64,000 nt of DNA from Cryobacterium fucosi (GCF_004403515.1 NZ_SOHH01000039.1:17339-81338), one strand, 5' to 3'. Numbered from the stretch's first letter, positions 45,979 to 55,319 are shown. Translations and numbers: made by a program. The notes: generated by a model from the sequence alone, not told the origin.

Positions 45979-47021
45979 GCCTGGCTCCCCAGGGCGAGTC
46001 CGAGCGCAACCGAGAAGGCGCCTTGAGTGTGTTGCAACGCCCCCGCGTCGATTCCGCGGCCGAGAGTGACCGCAGCGGACGGTTCGGCCGGGAAAACCGG
46101 AAGTCGTGTCTGCTCACCCAGCGCGGCGGCAAAGCCGGCCAATTGGGCGCCTCCACCCGTCAGCACGATTCGGGTCACCGGCATGTTATGCCGGGTGTTC
46201 GCGAAGTAGTTGACGGTGTTCCGCAGGCTGTTCAGCAACTCGGTCGTGACTTCGACGATGACGGTCGCAGCGGCCTCGGACTCCGGGGCCGAGGGTTGAC
46301 CGAAGCCAAGGGTCCGTTTCAGTGCTTCGGCTTCGTCACTGGTGATCCCCAGCCGCAACGCGAGGGCCTGGGTGAGGTCGCCACCACCTGCCGGGATGAG
46401 ACGGAGGAACTGCGGGACTCCCGCGAGCGTGACCACGACCGTGGTGGTGGCGACACCGACGTCGATCTGCGCCACCGCGCCGTCCGTTTTCGTGCCCCGG
46501 TAGATGACTCGACTGAGCGCGAACGGGATGAGGTCGACCTCGACCGGACTCAACCCGGCCAGCTGTACCGCCTTGATATTGCCCTGCACGGCGTCCTTGA
46601 CCGCGGCGATCAGCAGACCATTGATCTCCGGGCCGTTCTCCCCCTCGTGCTCGGAGATCGGGTAAAAGTCCAGCAGGGCATCCGCAACGGGGACCGCAAG
46701 CATGTCCTGAACCTGGAACGGCAGGGATTCGCGGATGCGCTTGATCGACATCTTGGGAACCGTCAGATCGCGCGCGAGCACGCGATGGTTGCCCATGCCC
46801 AACACGACGTTCTTGCTCTTGAACCCGCCCGCGGACCACAATCCCCGGAGGGCGGCCGCGACCGTGTTGGGCTCGACCACCTCACCCCGGTGGACTGCGC
46901 CTTCGGGGAGCCTGACTTCGTGATAGCGCACCAGCGTTGGACGAGCCTTGCCCGCATCGCTCACCTCGACGGCGCGCAGACCGGCGGTACCGATGTCGAT
47001 TCCTACGACGTTTGCCGTCAT
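45975..47021 (-). CDS. pilM: Type IV pilus assembly ATPase PilM
   Basis: An actin-like cytoplasmic protein that links PilN to the assembly motor. The N-terminus VVGIDIGTAGLRAVEVSDAG is the phosphate-1 loop, QIDVGVATTTVVV the phosphate-2 loop and RIVLTGGGAQLAGF the adenosine loop. The length is 348 residues. It follows pilD after 25 bases. Confidence 0.92.
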   Translation of the reverse strand: MTANVVGIDIGTAGLRAVEVSDAGKARPTLVRYHEVRLPEGAVHRGEVVEPNTVAAALRGLWSAGGFKSKNVVLGMGNHRVLARDLTVPKMSIKRIRESLPFQVQDMLAVPVADALLDFYPISEHEGENGPEINGLLIAAVKDAVQGNIKAVQLAGLSPVEVDLIPFALSRVIYRGTKTDGAVAQIDVGVATTTVVVTLAGVPQFLRLIPAGGGDLTQALALRLGITSDEAEALKRTLGFGQPSAPESEAAATVIVEVTTELLNSLRNTVNYFANTRHNMPVTRIVLTGGGAQLAGFAAALGEQTRLPVFPAEPSAAVTLGRGIDAGALQHTQGAFSVALGLALGSQA

Positions 47022-47046
47022 TGCTTCTCCTTCACGGGCCGTGCGA

Positions 47047-47910
47047 TCATGCCAAACCGAAAAGCGACAAATAACCGATGGCTATCTGATCACCATAGAA
47101 GATACCGAGCCACGCACCGGCCAACATCCACGGGCCGAACGGGATCCCGCTCTTGCGGTTCGCCCTGCGGGTGACGACAAGGACGAGCGCGAACAGGCCA
47201 CCCAACAGGAACGCCGAGAACGCACCCACGACGAGCGGCGCCCAACCGAGCCAACCCAGATAGAGACCGAGCAGCCCGGCGAGCTTGACATCGCCGAAAC
47301 CCATGCCGGCCGGATAGGCCAGCGACATCAGCAGGTAGAGGCCGAAGAGCGCTGAAGCCCCGATGAGCGACGTCAGCAGTCGGCCCGGATCCCGTGCCAG
47401 AAGGGCTGCTGCGGTCAACAGAACGGCGGCAACCGGATAGGCCGGCAGGAGGATGCGATTGGGGAGAGTGTGCGTGTCCAGATCGATCATCGCGAGCGCG
47501 ACACTCACGGCCGCGAGATACAGGAACGCCGCCAGCGTCACTGCCTGAGTCAAGCCAGAACCGGTGGTCAGGCCAGAACCGGTGGTCAAGCCAGAACCGG
47601 TGGTCGAGCTTGTCGAGACCCCCGACAGCACCCATACGGCGACAAGAGCAAAGAACACCGCCGTACCCAACTCAATGAGTGGGTACCTAGCTGAGATCCA
47701 CGTTCGGCAGTCCCGGCACCGTCCGCGCAACAGCAGCCAGGACAGCACCGGAACGTTATCCCAGGCGCGGATGCGCCGCCCACACCCGCCGCAGGCGCTC
47801 GGGGGCGACACGATCGACCGTCCCGCGGGTACACGGAAAATCACCACGTTGAGGAAGGAACCGATGAGCAGACCAAAGCCCCCGATGAGGATGGCAGGCA
47901 GGGCGATCAC
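47047..47910 (-). CDS. pilD: Prepilin peptidase / N-methyltransferase
   Basis: Cleaves leader peptides from prepilins and methylates the new N-terminus. Zinc-type CGGCGRR and CRDCRTW Cys pairs follow the first helix, and the two catalytic aspartates lie in AMIDLDTHTLPNR and GMGFGDVKLAG. Eight or so membrane helices; 287 residues. Between the second and third helices a loop reads VSTSSTTGSGLTTGSGLTTG, the translation of a dispersed repeat and three 18-base tandem units (47551-47620). The start overlaps the upstream gene by 4 bases. Confidence 0.93.
   Translation of the reverse strand: MIALPAILIGGFGLLIGSFLNVVIFRVPAGRSIVSPPSACGGCGRRIRAWDNVPVLSWLLLRGRCRDCRTWISARYPLIELGTAVFFALVAVWVLSGVSTSSTTGSGLTTGSGLTTGSGLTQAVTLAAFLYLAAVSVALAMIDLDTHTLPNRILLPAYPVAAVLLTAAALLARDPGRLLTSLIGASALFGLYLLMSLAYPAGMGFGDVKLAGLLGLYLGWLGWAPLVVGAFSAFLLGGLFALVLVVTRRANRKSGIPFGPWMLAGAWLGIFYGDQIAIGYLSLFGLA
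47551..47620. repeat. Dispersed repeat and 18-bp tandem units inside pilD
   Basis: Three units of the form CAAGCCAGAACCGGTGGT start at 47551, 47569 and 47587, followed at once by CGAGCTTGTCGAGACC, which completes a CGGTGGTCGAGCTTGTCGAG copy of the dispersed family. The whole is in frame and encodes a Ser/Thr/Gly-rich loop of the peptidase. Confidence 0.85.
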
Positions 47911-49343
47911 CCGGCCAGGTCGCGCCGGGAGACCACGGAGCCAGGTTGCGGGTGCGTGATTGTCGTCGTAGAACCGCCGGTGTCAAGGTCAACACCCGCG
48001 ACGCCGACCGGCACAAATGTGAAGGTCGGGTTGTTCTTGGCACTGCTGTACTCACCGGAGTAGACCTGGCCGCGCCAGTTGAAGCCGTTGAACCCCGCGA
48101 ACGCACAGGGCGTGTACAGCATCGCGATTATGGGATCCGCAATGGTGAAACCGTTCTTGACCGCAAAATTCCCCTGGTTCTGAACAGCCGGTGCCCTCAG
48201 GCAGCTGGGGGCGCCATCGGCGACGTAGTCCGGTGTCACGAACCAGATCCGATGCGCCGCTGTCGTGGCCGATGCGAAAGCGAGACTGTTGACCGCCGAG
48301 AACTCGAACTGTTGGGCGAAGATCACCACGTCACTCGTCAGTTTCACTGTGGTGTTGTTGCTCGCGGTCGGCCCGCCGGCGCAACCCAGCGCATTGATGA
48401 TGACCGGCTTCCCTGCGACGGTACCGCCCAGGCTGCCGTTGGGAAGGTTGCAGGCCGCGGACGTCGTGACTGTCCTGACCTCGTAGGGCGCACCAGTCGC
48501 GTCGACCCAGGCGGTCGGGGTATAGCCCACTTCGGCCCACCCCGGTATGACCGGCAGTGCTGCGCCCTGGGTGTAGGTGCCGCCGACACGAGTCCCCGGC
48601 GGGTTCGGACTCACGCTCGCGGCCGACAGATTGTCCCGCACCGATCCTGAGCCCAGAATTGCCGCGCCCGCGACCCAGGCGCTCCCGTTGACCCTGCACG
48701 TGCCCGTGAAGGTCAGGTTTCCGTTGATGAGAACGCTGCCATTGATCACTGTGTTGTTCTTGGCGCAGTCCAGATTGCCGTTCTTGATCATCAACCCGGC
48801 ACCGTTGGCCTCCGACAGGTCGAGCGTGGAATTGGACTCGACGGTACCGCCGCCGTACAGGTACATCCCGATCCCGCTGGGGTCGACCCCGGGCGTGAGG
48901 TAAGCAAAGACGGCTTCGACCTTGCTCGAGTTTCCGGAGGAGGCTCCGTTCACCCCGGCCGCCTGGGCCGTTCCCGTCGAAACGATGCGGATGCGAGTTG
49001 CGGTCGCGCTGGGGCAGCCAGCCGCCCAGCCGAGTCCGGCGTCGTACTCGACCGTTGCGGTGTAGACCGGGGCCGTGGATCCGACGTACCTTCCCGGCGT
49101 CGGCTGCGCAGCGCAATTTCCTGTGGTGAACAGACCGGTGTGCGCGGCGGCGATACCGGCATCCGCCGCAGCCTGCGACTGCACCCCGGCCCGCGTTGAC
49201 GAACTGAATCCGTAGGCTCCCACGATCGACGTCATGATGAGCGAGGTGAGGATGAGGCCGACAGCCATCACGCCCAGGACGGCCGCGAGGGCGGAGCCCC
49301 GTTCGTCGGCAGGACCGCCGGGCAGACTTCGCTTCAGTAACAT
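47907..49343 (-). CDS. Pilus-associated PilX-like minor pilin or tip protein
   Basis: A 478-residue protein. The N-terminus has RGSALAAVLGVMAVGLILTS, a PilX-like hydrophobic helix without the usual Phe-Thr-Leu-Ile-Glu motif, then QSQAAADAGIAAAHTGL as in PilX/PilW neighbours. The exported part has repeated short turns (NGSVLINGNLTFTGT, NGSAWVAGAAILGSGS) like those of beta-helix or bactofilin-type folds, and several Cys pairs. It overlaps pilD by 4 bases and the upstream gene by 10 bases. It may sit at the pilus tip; adhesion is a guess. Confidence 0.7.
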   Translation of the reverse strand: MLLKRSLPGGPADERGSALAAVLGVMAVGLILTSLIMTSIVGAYGFSSSTRAGVQSQAAADAGIAAAHTGLFTTGNCAAQPTPGRYVGSTAPVYTATVEYDAGLGWAAGCPSATATRIRIVSTGTAQAAGVNGASSGNSSKVEAVFAYLTPGVDPSGIGMYLYGGGTVESNSTLDLSEANGAGLMIKNGNLDCAKNNTVINGSVLINGNLTFTGTCRVNGSAWVAGAAILGSGSVRDNLSAASVSPNPPGTRVGGTYTQGAALPVIPGWAEVGYTPTAWVDATGAPYEVRTVTTSAACNLPNGSLGGTVAGKPVIINALGCAGGPTASNNTTVKLTSDVVIFAQQFEFSAVNSLAFASATTAAHRIWFVTPDYVADGAPSCLRAPAVQNQGNFAVKNGFTIADPIIAMLYTPCAFAGFNGFNWRGQVYSGEYSSAKNNPTFTFVPVGVAGVDLDTGGSTTTITHPQPGSVVSRRDLAG

Positions 49344-49900
49344 GCCAGACTCCCGGAGGCTCCCGCTCGGCTGGTCGCCGAACTCGTGATGATGACCGGC
49401 GGGTGGTCCCCCGCGAGCCCCTTGAAGGTCATGGTCAACCTCTGGCCGGATGAACTGAAGATCGCCGTTCCGCTGGCCGGGCTGATTCCCTCGTCGAGGA
49501 GGATCCAGGCCGAGAGTTCGCTCGCGGTTGGCGCGAGGATGGCGACATCAGACTGTTTGAAGCGGATGCTCCCGCTGCCGGACGCGGAGTAGTACCACGC
49601 GATGCAGCTCCAGGCCAGCGTGGTATCGCGCTGGGCCGTCCGCGCCACCAGGAATTGGTCGGTGCCACTGGGAACCGTGAGCTGGAAGTCGGACGCGTTG
49701 CGAATGTTCGTCTCGACCGAGTCCGCGACGATCTGGCCGGCCGTGGACGCGTTCGTCACGGTGCGTACGGTGGTCGCGGTGTTGAGGCCGCTGATGAACA
49801 GCCCTCCGACGACGCTCAGGACCAGCAGGAGGAGCGCGCTGTAGACGATCAGCTCGATGAGCGTGAAACCGCCCTCGGTGCCTTCCCTGTGCGATCTCAT
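49334..49900 (-). CDS. Prepilin-type minor pilin, PilW-like
   Basis: A 188-residue minor pilin with a class III leader: MRSHREGTEGG then FTLIELIVYSALLLL, with Glu at position 5 of the mature protein, cut after Gly11. The outer domain has a C-terminal Cys. Start at 49900 follows directly from the upstream gene, whose TGA shares its A with this ATG. The locus position matches PilW-like proteins that help initiate pili. Confidence 0.82.
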   Translation of the reverse strand: MRSHREGTEGGFTLIELIVYSALLLLVLSVVGGLFISGLNTATTVRTVTNASTAGQIVADSVETNIRNASDFQLTVPSGTDQFLVARTAQRDTTLAWSCIAWYYSASGSGSIRFKQSDVAILAPTASELSAWILLDEGISPASGTAIFSSSGQRLTMTFKGLAGDHPPVIITSSATSRAGASGSLACY

Positions 49901-50331
49901 CAGCTCAAGGCCACAAAGATCAGGGTGCTCGCCGAGGAAACGACCACACCAGTGTCGCTGCGGGTCACCGTCACCGTCACCGGAACCGTGATCGGATACA
50001 CCGGTGCGGCCGGTGGCACCGTCGGCGTTGGGCACGACCCGCCGACGACCCGTGCGACTTGCAAGGTCACCCCCCGAGGATCGGGCACAGAGTAGCTTGT
50101 GGCCGTGAGGCTGCTGCACGTCGTGCGCGAGCGTGCGAGTTCCATCTCGTCGTTGACCAGCTGAGTGGCAGCGGCCAGGGTCGCGTTAGCGGAGGACTGT
50201 TGCACGCCCTGGACCAGCAGCGGCAGGAAGGCGATGGCAAGCAGCGCGAGCAGGAACATGGAGATGACGATTTCGATCATCCCGAAACCCGAATCATCAG
50301 GACGAGGCGCGGCGTCGTGCGATTCTTTCAC
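49900..50331 (-). CDS. Prepilin-type minor pilin, PilV-like
   Basis: A 143-residue protein with leader MKESHDAAPRPDDSG and mature start FGMIEIVISMFLLALLAIAF, keeping the Glu at position 5. Its helix and the following QLVNDEMELARS are typical of PilV/GspI-like minor pilins. It lies 85 bases after pilA, beyond a strong hairpin, and is coupled to the next gene. Confidence 0.8.
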   Translation of the reverse strand: MKESHDAAPRPDDSGFGMIEIVISMFLLALLAIAFLPLLVQGVQQSSANATLAAATQLVNDEMELARSRTTCSSLTATSYSVPDPRGVTLQVARVVGGSCPTPTVPPAAPVYPITVPVTVTVTRSDTGVVVSSASTLIFVALS

Positions 50332-50370
50332 TGTCCCGCCCTTTCGAATCGAGTTCGGCCTATGCAGGAC

Positions 50371-50398
50371 GGGGGCGCCGCCGTGTGGCGACGCCCCC
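50371..50398. terminator. Hairpin after pilA
   Basis: A stem GGGGGCG/CGCCCCC with a partly paired inner part (GCC/GGC) starts 18 bases after the pilA stop. It could end most pilA transcripts so that the major pilin is made in excess over the minor pilins downstream. Confidence 0.55.
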
Positions 50399-50416
50399 CA
50401 TCCTTGGATCTAGTTC

Positions 50417-50863
50417 TTAGCCTGCAGTGAACACACCTGCGGCACACGTGCCCTTGGCGACGCCTGCCGTGTTCGTGATTCCGAACGTGGGCGCCCCCGA
50501 GCTCGCGCTGGTGAGCTGGATACAGAACGTACCCGCCGCGGCTGCGGAGACCGCCGTGACCGACAGCGCGCTACTGTTCGGAGACTGCACGAATCCCTTG
50601 GTAATGAGTTGCGCGCCCGTGGGGATCGCGTTGGGGGTGTCGACCAACTGGCTGACATAGGCGACCTTGGCGTTGGCGAGGTCGGACTTGACGCCGGAAT
50701 CCTTGGCCTGGTCCTGCTGACCGAGGAAGATCGGAATGGCGACTGCGGCCAGGATTCCGATGATGATGACGACAACCAGGAGCTCGATCAGGGTAAAGCC
50801 CTTTTCGCTCTCGTTGAGGGCGGCGCGCTTGCGGGCAAGCGCCCCCGTGATGCTTTTGATCAT
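50417..50863 (-). CDS. pilA: Major type IV pilin
   Basis: A 148-residue prepilin with a 22-residue leader ending ESEKG, then FTLIELLVVVIIIGILAAVA, the canonical pilin helix with Glu5. The outer part has two Cys (FCIQL and GTCAAG) that could form the D-region disulphide. The start at 50863 has the ribosome-binding sequence AGGACCTG ahead. It lies between pilC and the minor pilins, with hairpins on both sides, which fits separate control of its level. Confidence 0.94.
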   Translation of the reverse strand: MIKSITGALARKRAALNESEKGFTLIELLVVVIIIGILAAVAIPIFLGQQDQAKDSGVKSDLANAKVAYVSQLVDTPNAIPTGAQLITKGFVQSPNSSALSVTAVSAAAAGTFCIQLTSASSGAPTFGITNTAGVAKGTCAAGVFTAG

Positions 50864-50948
50864 GTGCAGGTCCTGTTCATTTAGGGGTGCGAGTGGAGGA
50901 GAACGTCGGGCTGTTCTCTGAAGATACGGGGCACGCAATTCGAAGAAT

Positions 50949-50967
50949 AACCCCCGTGCTGGGGGTT
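50949..50967. terminator. Hairpin between pilC and pilA
   Basis: Seven-base arms AACCCCC and GGGGGTT with a five-base loop, followed on the minus strand by ATTCTTCG. It lies 34 bases after the pilC stop and 86 bases before pilA. It may end read-through from pilB-T-C or stabilise the 5' end of a processed pilA mRNA. Confidence 0.55.
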
Positions 50968-51001
50968 TCCGGGGAGAACACGCCCCCAGTGCAGGGGTGG
51001 A

Positions 51002-52231
51002 TTACCTGATGTATTGGAAGATGCTGAACATGGGCATGTAGAGGGCCACGATCATGCCGCCGACGACGACCCCGATGAAGGCGATCATGAGCGGCTCGAT
51101 CAGCGCCGTGAGCTGCTCGGATGTCGCCTGCACTTCCTGGTCGTAGAAGTCGGCGATCTTGCCGAGCATCTGCTCCAAGGCGCCTGCGTCCTCGCCCACC
51201 GCGATCATCTGGGTCACCATCGCCGGGAAAACCGGTTCCTGGGAGAGCGGGCTGGCGATGGATTTGCCCTGTCGGACCGACTCCTGCACCTTGCGCAGCG
51301 CCGACTCCACGACCCAGTTGCCGGAGGTTTCACCGACGATGGCGAGTGATTGCAGGATGGGGACACCCGCGCCGATCATGGTCGAGAAGTTACGGCTGAA
51401 ACGCGCGATGGCCAGCTTCGTCATCAGGTTCCCGAAGACGGGGAGTTTCAGTTTGAAGGGATCGACGACCTTGCGCACGCGCTCGGTGTTCTTGTTCTTC
51501 TTCCACCAGACGGAGAACGCGATTCCGAGCACCACCAGCAAAGGTGCGAGCCAGACCATGATCTTGGACAGCACGACCAGTATCTGGGTGGGGAGCGGCA
51601 GCGCGCCGCCCAGTCCCTTGAACATGTTCTCGAAGATGGGAACGATGAAGACGAGCATCCCGATCACAGCAACGACAGTCATGATGAGCACGATCACGGG
51701 GTAGGCGAGCGCCGACTTGATGGTGTCGCGCAGCTTGACTTCCGCCTCGAAGTTTCCCGCTACAGAATTGAGAGAATTCTCGAGAAAACCGCCGGTCTCG
51801 CCGGCCCGGACAAGGTTGATCATGATCGGCGGGAAGACGACGGCGTGCTTGTCCATGGCGTCAGACAGGGAGACACCCGTTTCCACGTCGGTGCGGATGG
51901 TCGCGAGAATCTTGGCAAGCTGCTTGTTCTCGGTCTGCTCCGAGAGGATGTTGAGGGTGCGCAGCAAGGAAAGCCCCGCCGACGTCATCGTGGCCATCTG
52001 CCGGCTCATGACCGCCAGGTCTTTGAGGCCGATGCTCTTGCTGAAACCCGGGATTCGGATTTCCGCACTGAGCCCGGTGCCGTCCGCTGCCTCGGCGACG
52101 GAAATCGGCGAGAGACCCATGACGTGCAGACGCGCCATGGCGGCGCTCTCCGAGGCGGCATCCAACCGCCCTCTAACAGCCTTGCCGGCCCCATTACGAG
52201 CCTTGTAGGCGTAGGCCTGGGTCGTGGCCAT
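51002..52231 (-). CDS. pilC: Type IV pilus inner-membrane platform protein PilC
   Basis: Polytopic platform on which PilB and PilT act. Two GspF domains of about 120 residues each are seen; the first starts SRQMATMTSAGLSLLRTL and the second FSRNFSTMIGAGVPILQSL, each with the conserved Gly-Gly-type turn. Three membrane helices lie at about 173-195, 225-245 and 380-400. The length is 409 residues. Its start directly follows the pilT stop. Confidence 0.95.
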   Translation of the reverse strand: MATTQAYAYKARNGAGKAVRGRLDAASESAAMARLHVMGLSPISVAEAADGTGLSAEIRIPGFSKSIGLKDLAVMSRQMATMTSAGLSLLRTLNILSEQTENKQLAKILATIRTDVETGVSLSDAMDKHAVVFPPIMINLVRAGETGGFLENSLNSVAGNFEAEVKLRDTIKSALAYPVIVLIMTVVAVIGMLVFIVPIFENMFKGLGGALPLPTQILVVLSKIMVWLAPLLVVLGIAFSVWWKKNKNTERVRKVVDPFKLKLPVFGNLMTKLAIARFSRNFSTMIGAGVPILQSLAIVGETSGNWVVESALRKVQESVRQGKSIASPLSQEPVFPAMVTQMIAVGEDAGALEQMLGKIADFYDQEVQATSEQLTALIEPLMIAFIGVVVGGMIVALYMPMFSIFQYIR

Positions 52232-53629
52232 TTACTGGCCCCTCGCTGAGTAAGAGTCGCCGAAGTCGATGCCGCCGGCCGACATACCCCGGCCGGCGGC
52301 CTCGGTCGGATCCACCCGGCGGATGAGCTGCGCGAGACCCTCGAGGTCCTGCGCCTTCTCCTCCGCCGACTCGCGGGTGATGAGGCCTGCATCGACGAGC
52401 TCGGCGAGGTGCTGGTCCATGGTGTGCATGCCCAGGGCCTTGCCGGCCTGCATCGCGGAGGAGACCTGGTAGGTCTTGCCCTCGCGGATCAGGTTCGCCA
52501 CGGCAGAAGTGGTGACCATGACCTCGGTGGCGACGACCCGCCCACCGCCGACCTTCTTGACCAGGGTCTGACAGACCACGCCCTGCAGGGTGGCGGCGAG
52601 CTGGGCTCGCACCTGCCCCTGCTGGTGTGGGGGGAACACGTCGATGACGCGGTCGATGGTCTGGGCGGCAGACTGCGTGTGCAGGGTGGCGAAGACGAGG
52701 TGGCCGGTCTCGGCGGCGGTCAGGGCGACCGAGATCGTCTCCAGGTCGCGCAGCTCGCCGATCAGGATCACGTCGGGGTCCTGGCGCAGCACGTGCTTGA
52801 GCGCAGCGGCGAAGCTGTGGGTGTCGTGACCGACCTCGCGCTGGTTCACCAGCGACTTCTGGTGCCTGTGCAGGAACTCGATCGGGTCTTCGACCGTCAC
52901 GATGTGGTCGGCTCTCGTGCGGTTGACGAGGTCGATCAGCGCGGCCAGGGTGGTGGACTTGCCCGATCCGGTCGGGCCGGTGACCAGCACGAGCCCACGG
53001 GGCAGCTTGGCGAACTGGCTCACCGTCTCGGGGATGCCGAGGTCCTTGAGCGGCTTGATCTCGCGCGGAATCAGGCGGAAGGCCCCGCCGATCGAGTTGC
53101 GTTGGTAGTAGTAGTTGACGCGAAAACGGGCCCCGCCGGCGGTGTAGGCGAAGTCCAGTTCGAGTTCCCGCTCGAATTGTTCGCGCTGAGCCGGTGAGAG
53201 GATGCTGTAGAGCGCCGAGGTGACCTTGTCGCCCATCCAGCGGGACTCACCCTCGATCGGCCGGAGGCCACCGTCGACGCGGATGCTCGGCGGCGCGCCG
53301 ACCGTGATGTGCAGGTCGGAGGCGCCCAGGTCGAGCACCTCGGCCAGGGCGTTCAGCAGGTCGAGGTCGGACACCTCGTTGTCGGTGCTCCTGGTGCGGG
53401 AGCGGCGCCCTGCTGTCTCGACCGGCCCGGTGTCCGAGGCCACCGGGAGATCGGCGCTCTCCAGCGGGTTGGCGTGCGGGACATCCGTGATGTGCGTTTC
53501 AACAACCGGGATCTCGGCAAGAACTTCAGCCGAGTCGTCGAGGCCGTCTGGTTCGGCATCGCCGAGGCTCCAGCTGCCTCCGGCCGTTCCCGGCGGCGTC
53601 ACCGGAATTTCGTAGATGGGCTGGCTCAT
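52232..53629 (-). CDS. pilT: Twitching motility retraction ATPase PilT
   Basis: Hexameric ATPase that depolymerises the pilus. The Walker A motif is GPTGSGKSTTLAAL near residue 221, the Asp box VTVEDPIEF, Walker B ILIGELRDLETI and the His box TGHLVFATLHT. The length of 465 residues exceeds the usual 350: there are about 90 extra low-complexity residues before the LNALAEVLDLGASDLHITVG core and a 30-residue tail. It is directly upstream of pilC and 19 bases after pilB. Confidence 0.95.
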   Translation of the reverse strand: MSQPIYEIPVTPPGTAGGSWSLGDAEPDGLDDSAEVLAEIPVVETHITDVPHANPLESADLPVASDTGPVETAGRRSRTRSTDNEVSDLDLLNALAEVLDLGASDLHITVGAPPSIRVDGGLRPIEGESRWMGDKVTSALYSILSPAQREQFERELELDFAYTAGGARFRVNYYYQRNSIGGAFRLIPREIKPLKDLGIPETVSQFAKLPRGLVLVTGPTGSGKSTTLAALIDLVNRTRADHIVTVEDPIEFLHRHQKSLVNQREVGHDTHSFAAALKHVLRQDPDVILIGELRDLETISVALTAAETGHLVFATLHTQSAAQTIDRVIDVFPPHQQGQVRAQLAATLQGVVCQTLVKKVGGGRVVATEVMVTTSAVANLIREGKTYQVSSAMQAGKALGMHTMDQHLAELVDAGLITRESAEEKAQDLEGLAQLIRRVDPTEAAGRGMSAGGIDFGDSYSARGQ

Positions 53630-53648
53630 GCAGATATCCCCTTCAGCA

Positions 53649-55319
53649 CTATGCGACCACTCGCAAGATTTCTTCGATCGATGTCAAACCAAGTTGCGCT
53701 TTCGCCCAGCCGTCTTCGCGGAGGGTGATCATGCCCTGGTCGCGCGCGACCCGGCCGATTTCGGCGCTGGACGCGCGGGCGACGGCGAGGCGCTCGATGT
53801 CCTCGGTCACCGTCATCACCTCGTGCACCGCGATTCGGCCGCGGTAGCCGGTCTTCGAACAGTGCGAGCAGCCGACCGGCTCGTAAATCGTGGGCAGCGG
53901 CCGCTCCGGGTCGAACGCGAACCGCAACCGGGTCAGGTACTCCGCGGTGAGGACGGACGGCTTCTTGCACTTGTCGCAGAGGCGTCGCGCCAGCCGCTGT
54001 GCGACCACGCAGTCCAGGGCCGATCCCACCAGGAACGGCTCGATGCCCATCTCCGTCAGCCGGGTGATCGCGCTCGGCGCGTCGTTGGTGTGCAGGGTTG
54101 AGAGTACGAGGTGCCCGGTCAGCGACGCCTCGATGGCGATCTGCGCGGTCTCGTGGTCGCGGATCTCACCCAGCAGCACGACATCCGGGTCGCTGCGCAG
54201 GATGCTGCGGAGCGCGCTGGCGAAGGTGAGGCCGGCCTTCGGGTTCACCTGAACCTGGTTGATGCCCGCCATGCGGTACTCGACCGGGTCTTCGACCGTG
54301 ATCACGTTGATCTCGGGGCGGGCGACGGCGCCCAGGGTCGTGTACAGGGTGGTCGACTTGCCCGAACCGGTCGGCCCGGTGATCAGGATCATGCCGTAGG
54401 GCTTGGAATACGAGGTCTTGTACGCCTCGAAGTTGTACTCGAGCAGGGCGAGGGCGCGCACGTCGAGGGTCGTGTTCGAGTTGTCGAGAATTCGCATGAC
54501 GACCTTCTCGCCCCACACCGTGGGCAGGGTCGCGACGCGCAGGTCGATCTGGCGGCCCGCGTGGCGCACCGTCATGCGGCCGTCCTGAGGTTTGCGCCGC
54601 TCGGCGATGTCGATGTCACTCATGATCTTGAGCCGCGAGATCACGCCGTTCTGGATGCTCTTGGGCGCGGTCTGCATCTCGTGCAGCACGCCGTCGATGC
54701 GGTAGCGCACCCGCAGGCTGTGCTCACCGGGTTCGATGTGAATGTCGGAGGCAAGGTCCTGGATGGCCTGGCTGACCAGAAGGTTCACGAACCGCACGAT
54801 CGGGGCGTCGTCGTCGATGGAGTCCGAGACACCGAAGGACGAGCTTTCGGCCGCGGCGTTCTCCTCCTCCAGGGTTGAGGTGAGGTCGCTGAGCTCGTCG
54901 TCGGCACGGTGGTAGCGGGTGATGGCGGCCAGCAGGTCGCCGCGTTCGGCGACCACCTGGGTCACGCGCATCCGTGACGCCTCGCGCACGTCGTCGACGG
55001 CGAAGACGTTGCCGGGGTCGACCATGGCGAGCACGAGGCGGCCGCCGTCAACCGAGATCGGAATGACCTCGTGCCGTTTGCAGACCGCGACCGGCACCAG
55101 CGACACCGCCAGGCGATCGACGGGGTAGTCCGCCAGCTCGACGAAGGGAAGGTTCGCCTGCTGGGCGCGGGCCTTGGCGAACTGCACCTCGGTGATGACG
55201 CCCTTGGTGACGAGGGCGCGCACGGCGGTCTCGTCGGCCGGATCGCCGGCCATCAGATGGTCAAGCTCCTCGATCGGAAGCAGGCCGTGCAGGATCAGGA
55301 TCTCGGTGAGGCTGGCCAC
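53649..55319 (-). CDS. pilB: Type IV pilus extension ATPase PilB
   Basis: Hexameric ATPase that drives pilus growth. Walker A GPTGSGKSTTLYTTLG lies near residue 315, Walker B VVLLGEIRDHETAQIA and the tetracysteine zinc motif CDKCKKPS ... CSHCSKTG later. The N-terminal 150 residues have two tandem MshEN-like segments (SLTEILILHGLLPIEELDHL and VRALVTKGVITEVQFAKARA), the domain that binds cyclic di-GMP in MshE and some PilB. A GTG start at 55319 with GAGAGG ahead gives 556 residues. It is the first gene of the pilus locus. Confidence 0.95.
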   Translation of the reverse strand: MASLTEILILHGLLPIEELDHLMAGDPADETAVRALVTKGVITEVQFAKARAQQANLPFVELADYPVDRLAVSLVPVAVCKRHEVIPISVDGGRLVLAMVDPGNVFAVDDVREASRMRVTQVVAERGDLLAAITRYHRADDELSDLTSTLEEENAAAESSSFGVSDSIDDDAPIVRFVNLLVSQAIQDLASDIHIEPGEHSLRVRYRIDGVLHEMQTAPKSIQNGVISRLKIMSDIDIAERRKPQDGRMTVRHAGRQIDLRVATLPTVWGEKVVMRILDNSNTTLDVRALALLEYNFEAYKTSYSKPYGMILITGPTGSGKSTTLYTTLGAVARPEINVITVEDPVEYRMAGINQVQVNPKAGLTFASALRSILRSDPDVVLLGEIRDHETAQIAIEASLTGHLVLSTLHTNDAPSAITRLTEMGIEPFLVGSALDCVVAQRLARRLCDKCKKPSVLTAEYLTRLRFAFDPERPLPTIYEPVGCSHCSKTGYRGRIAVHEVMTVTEDIERLAVARASSAEIGRVARDQGMITLREDGWAKAQLGLTSIEEILRVVA

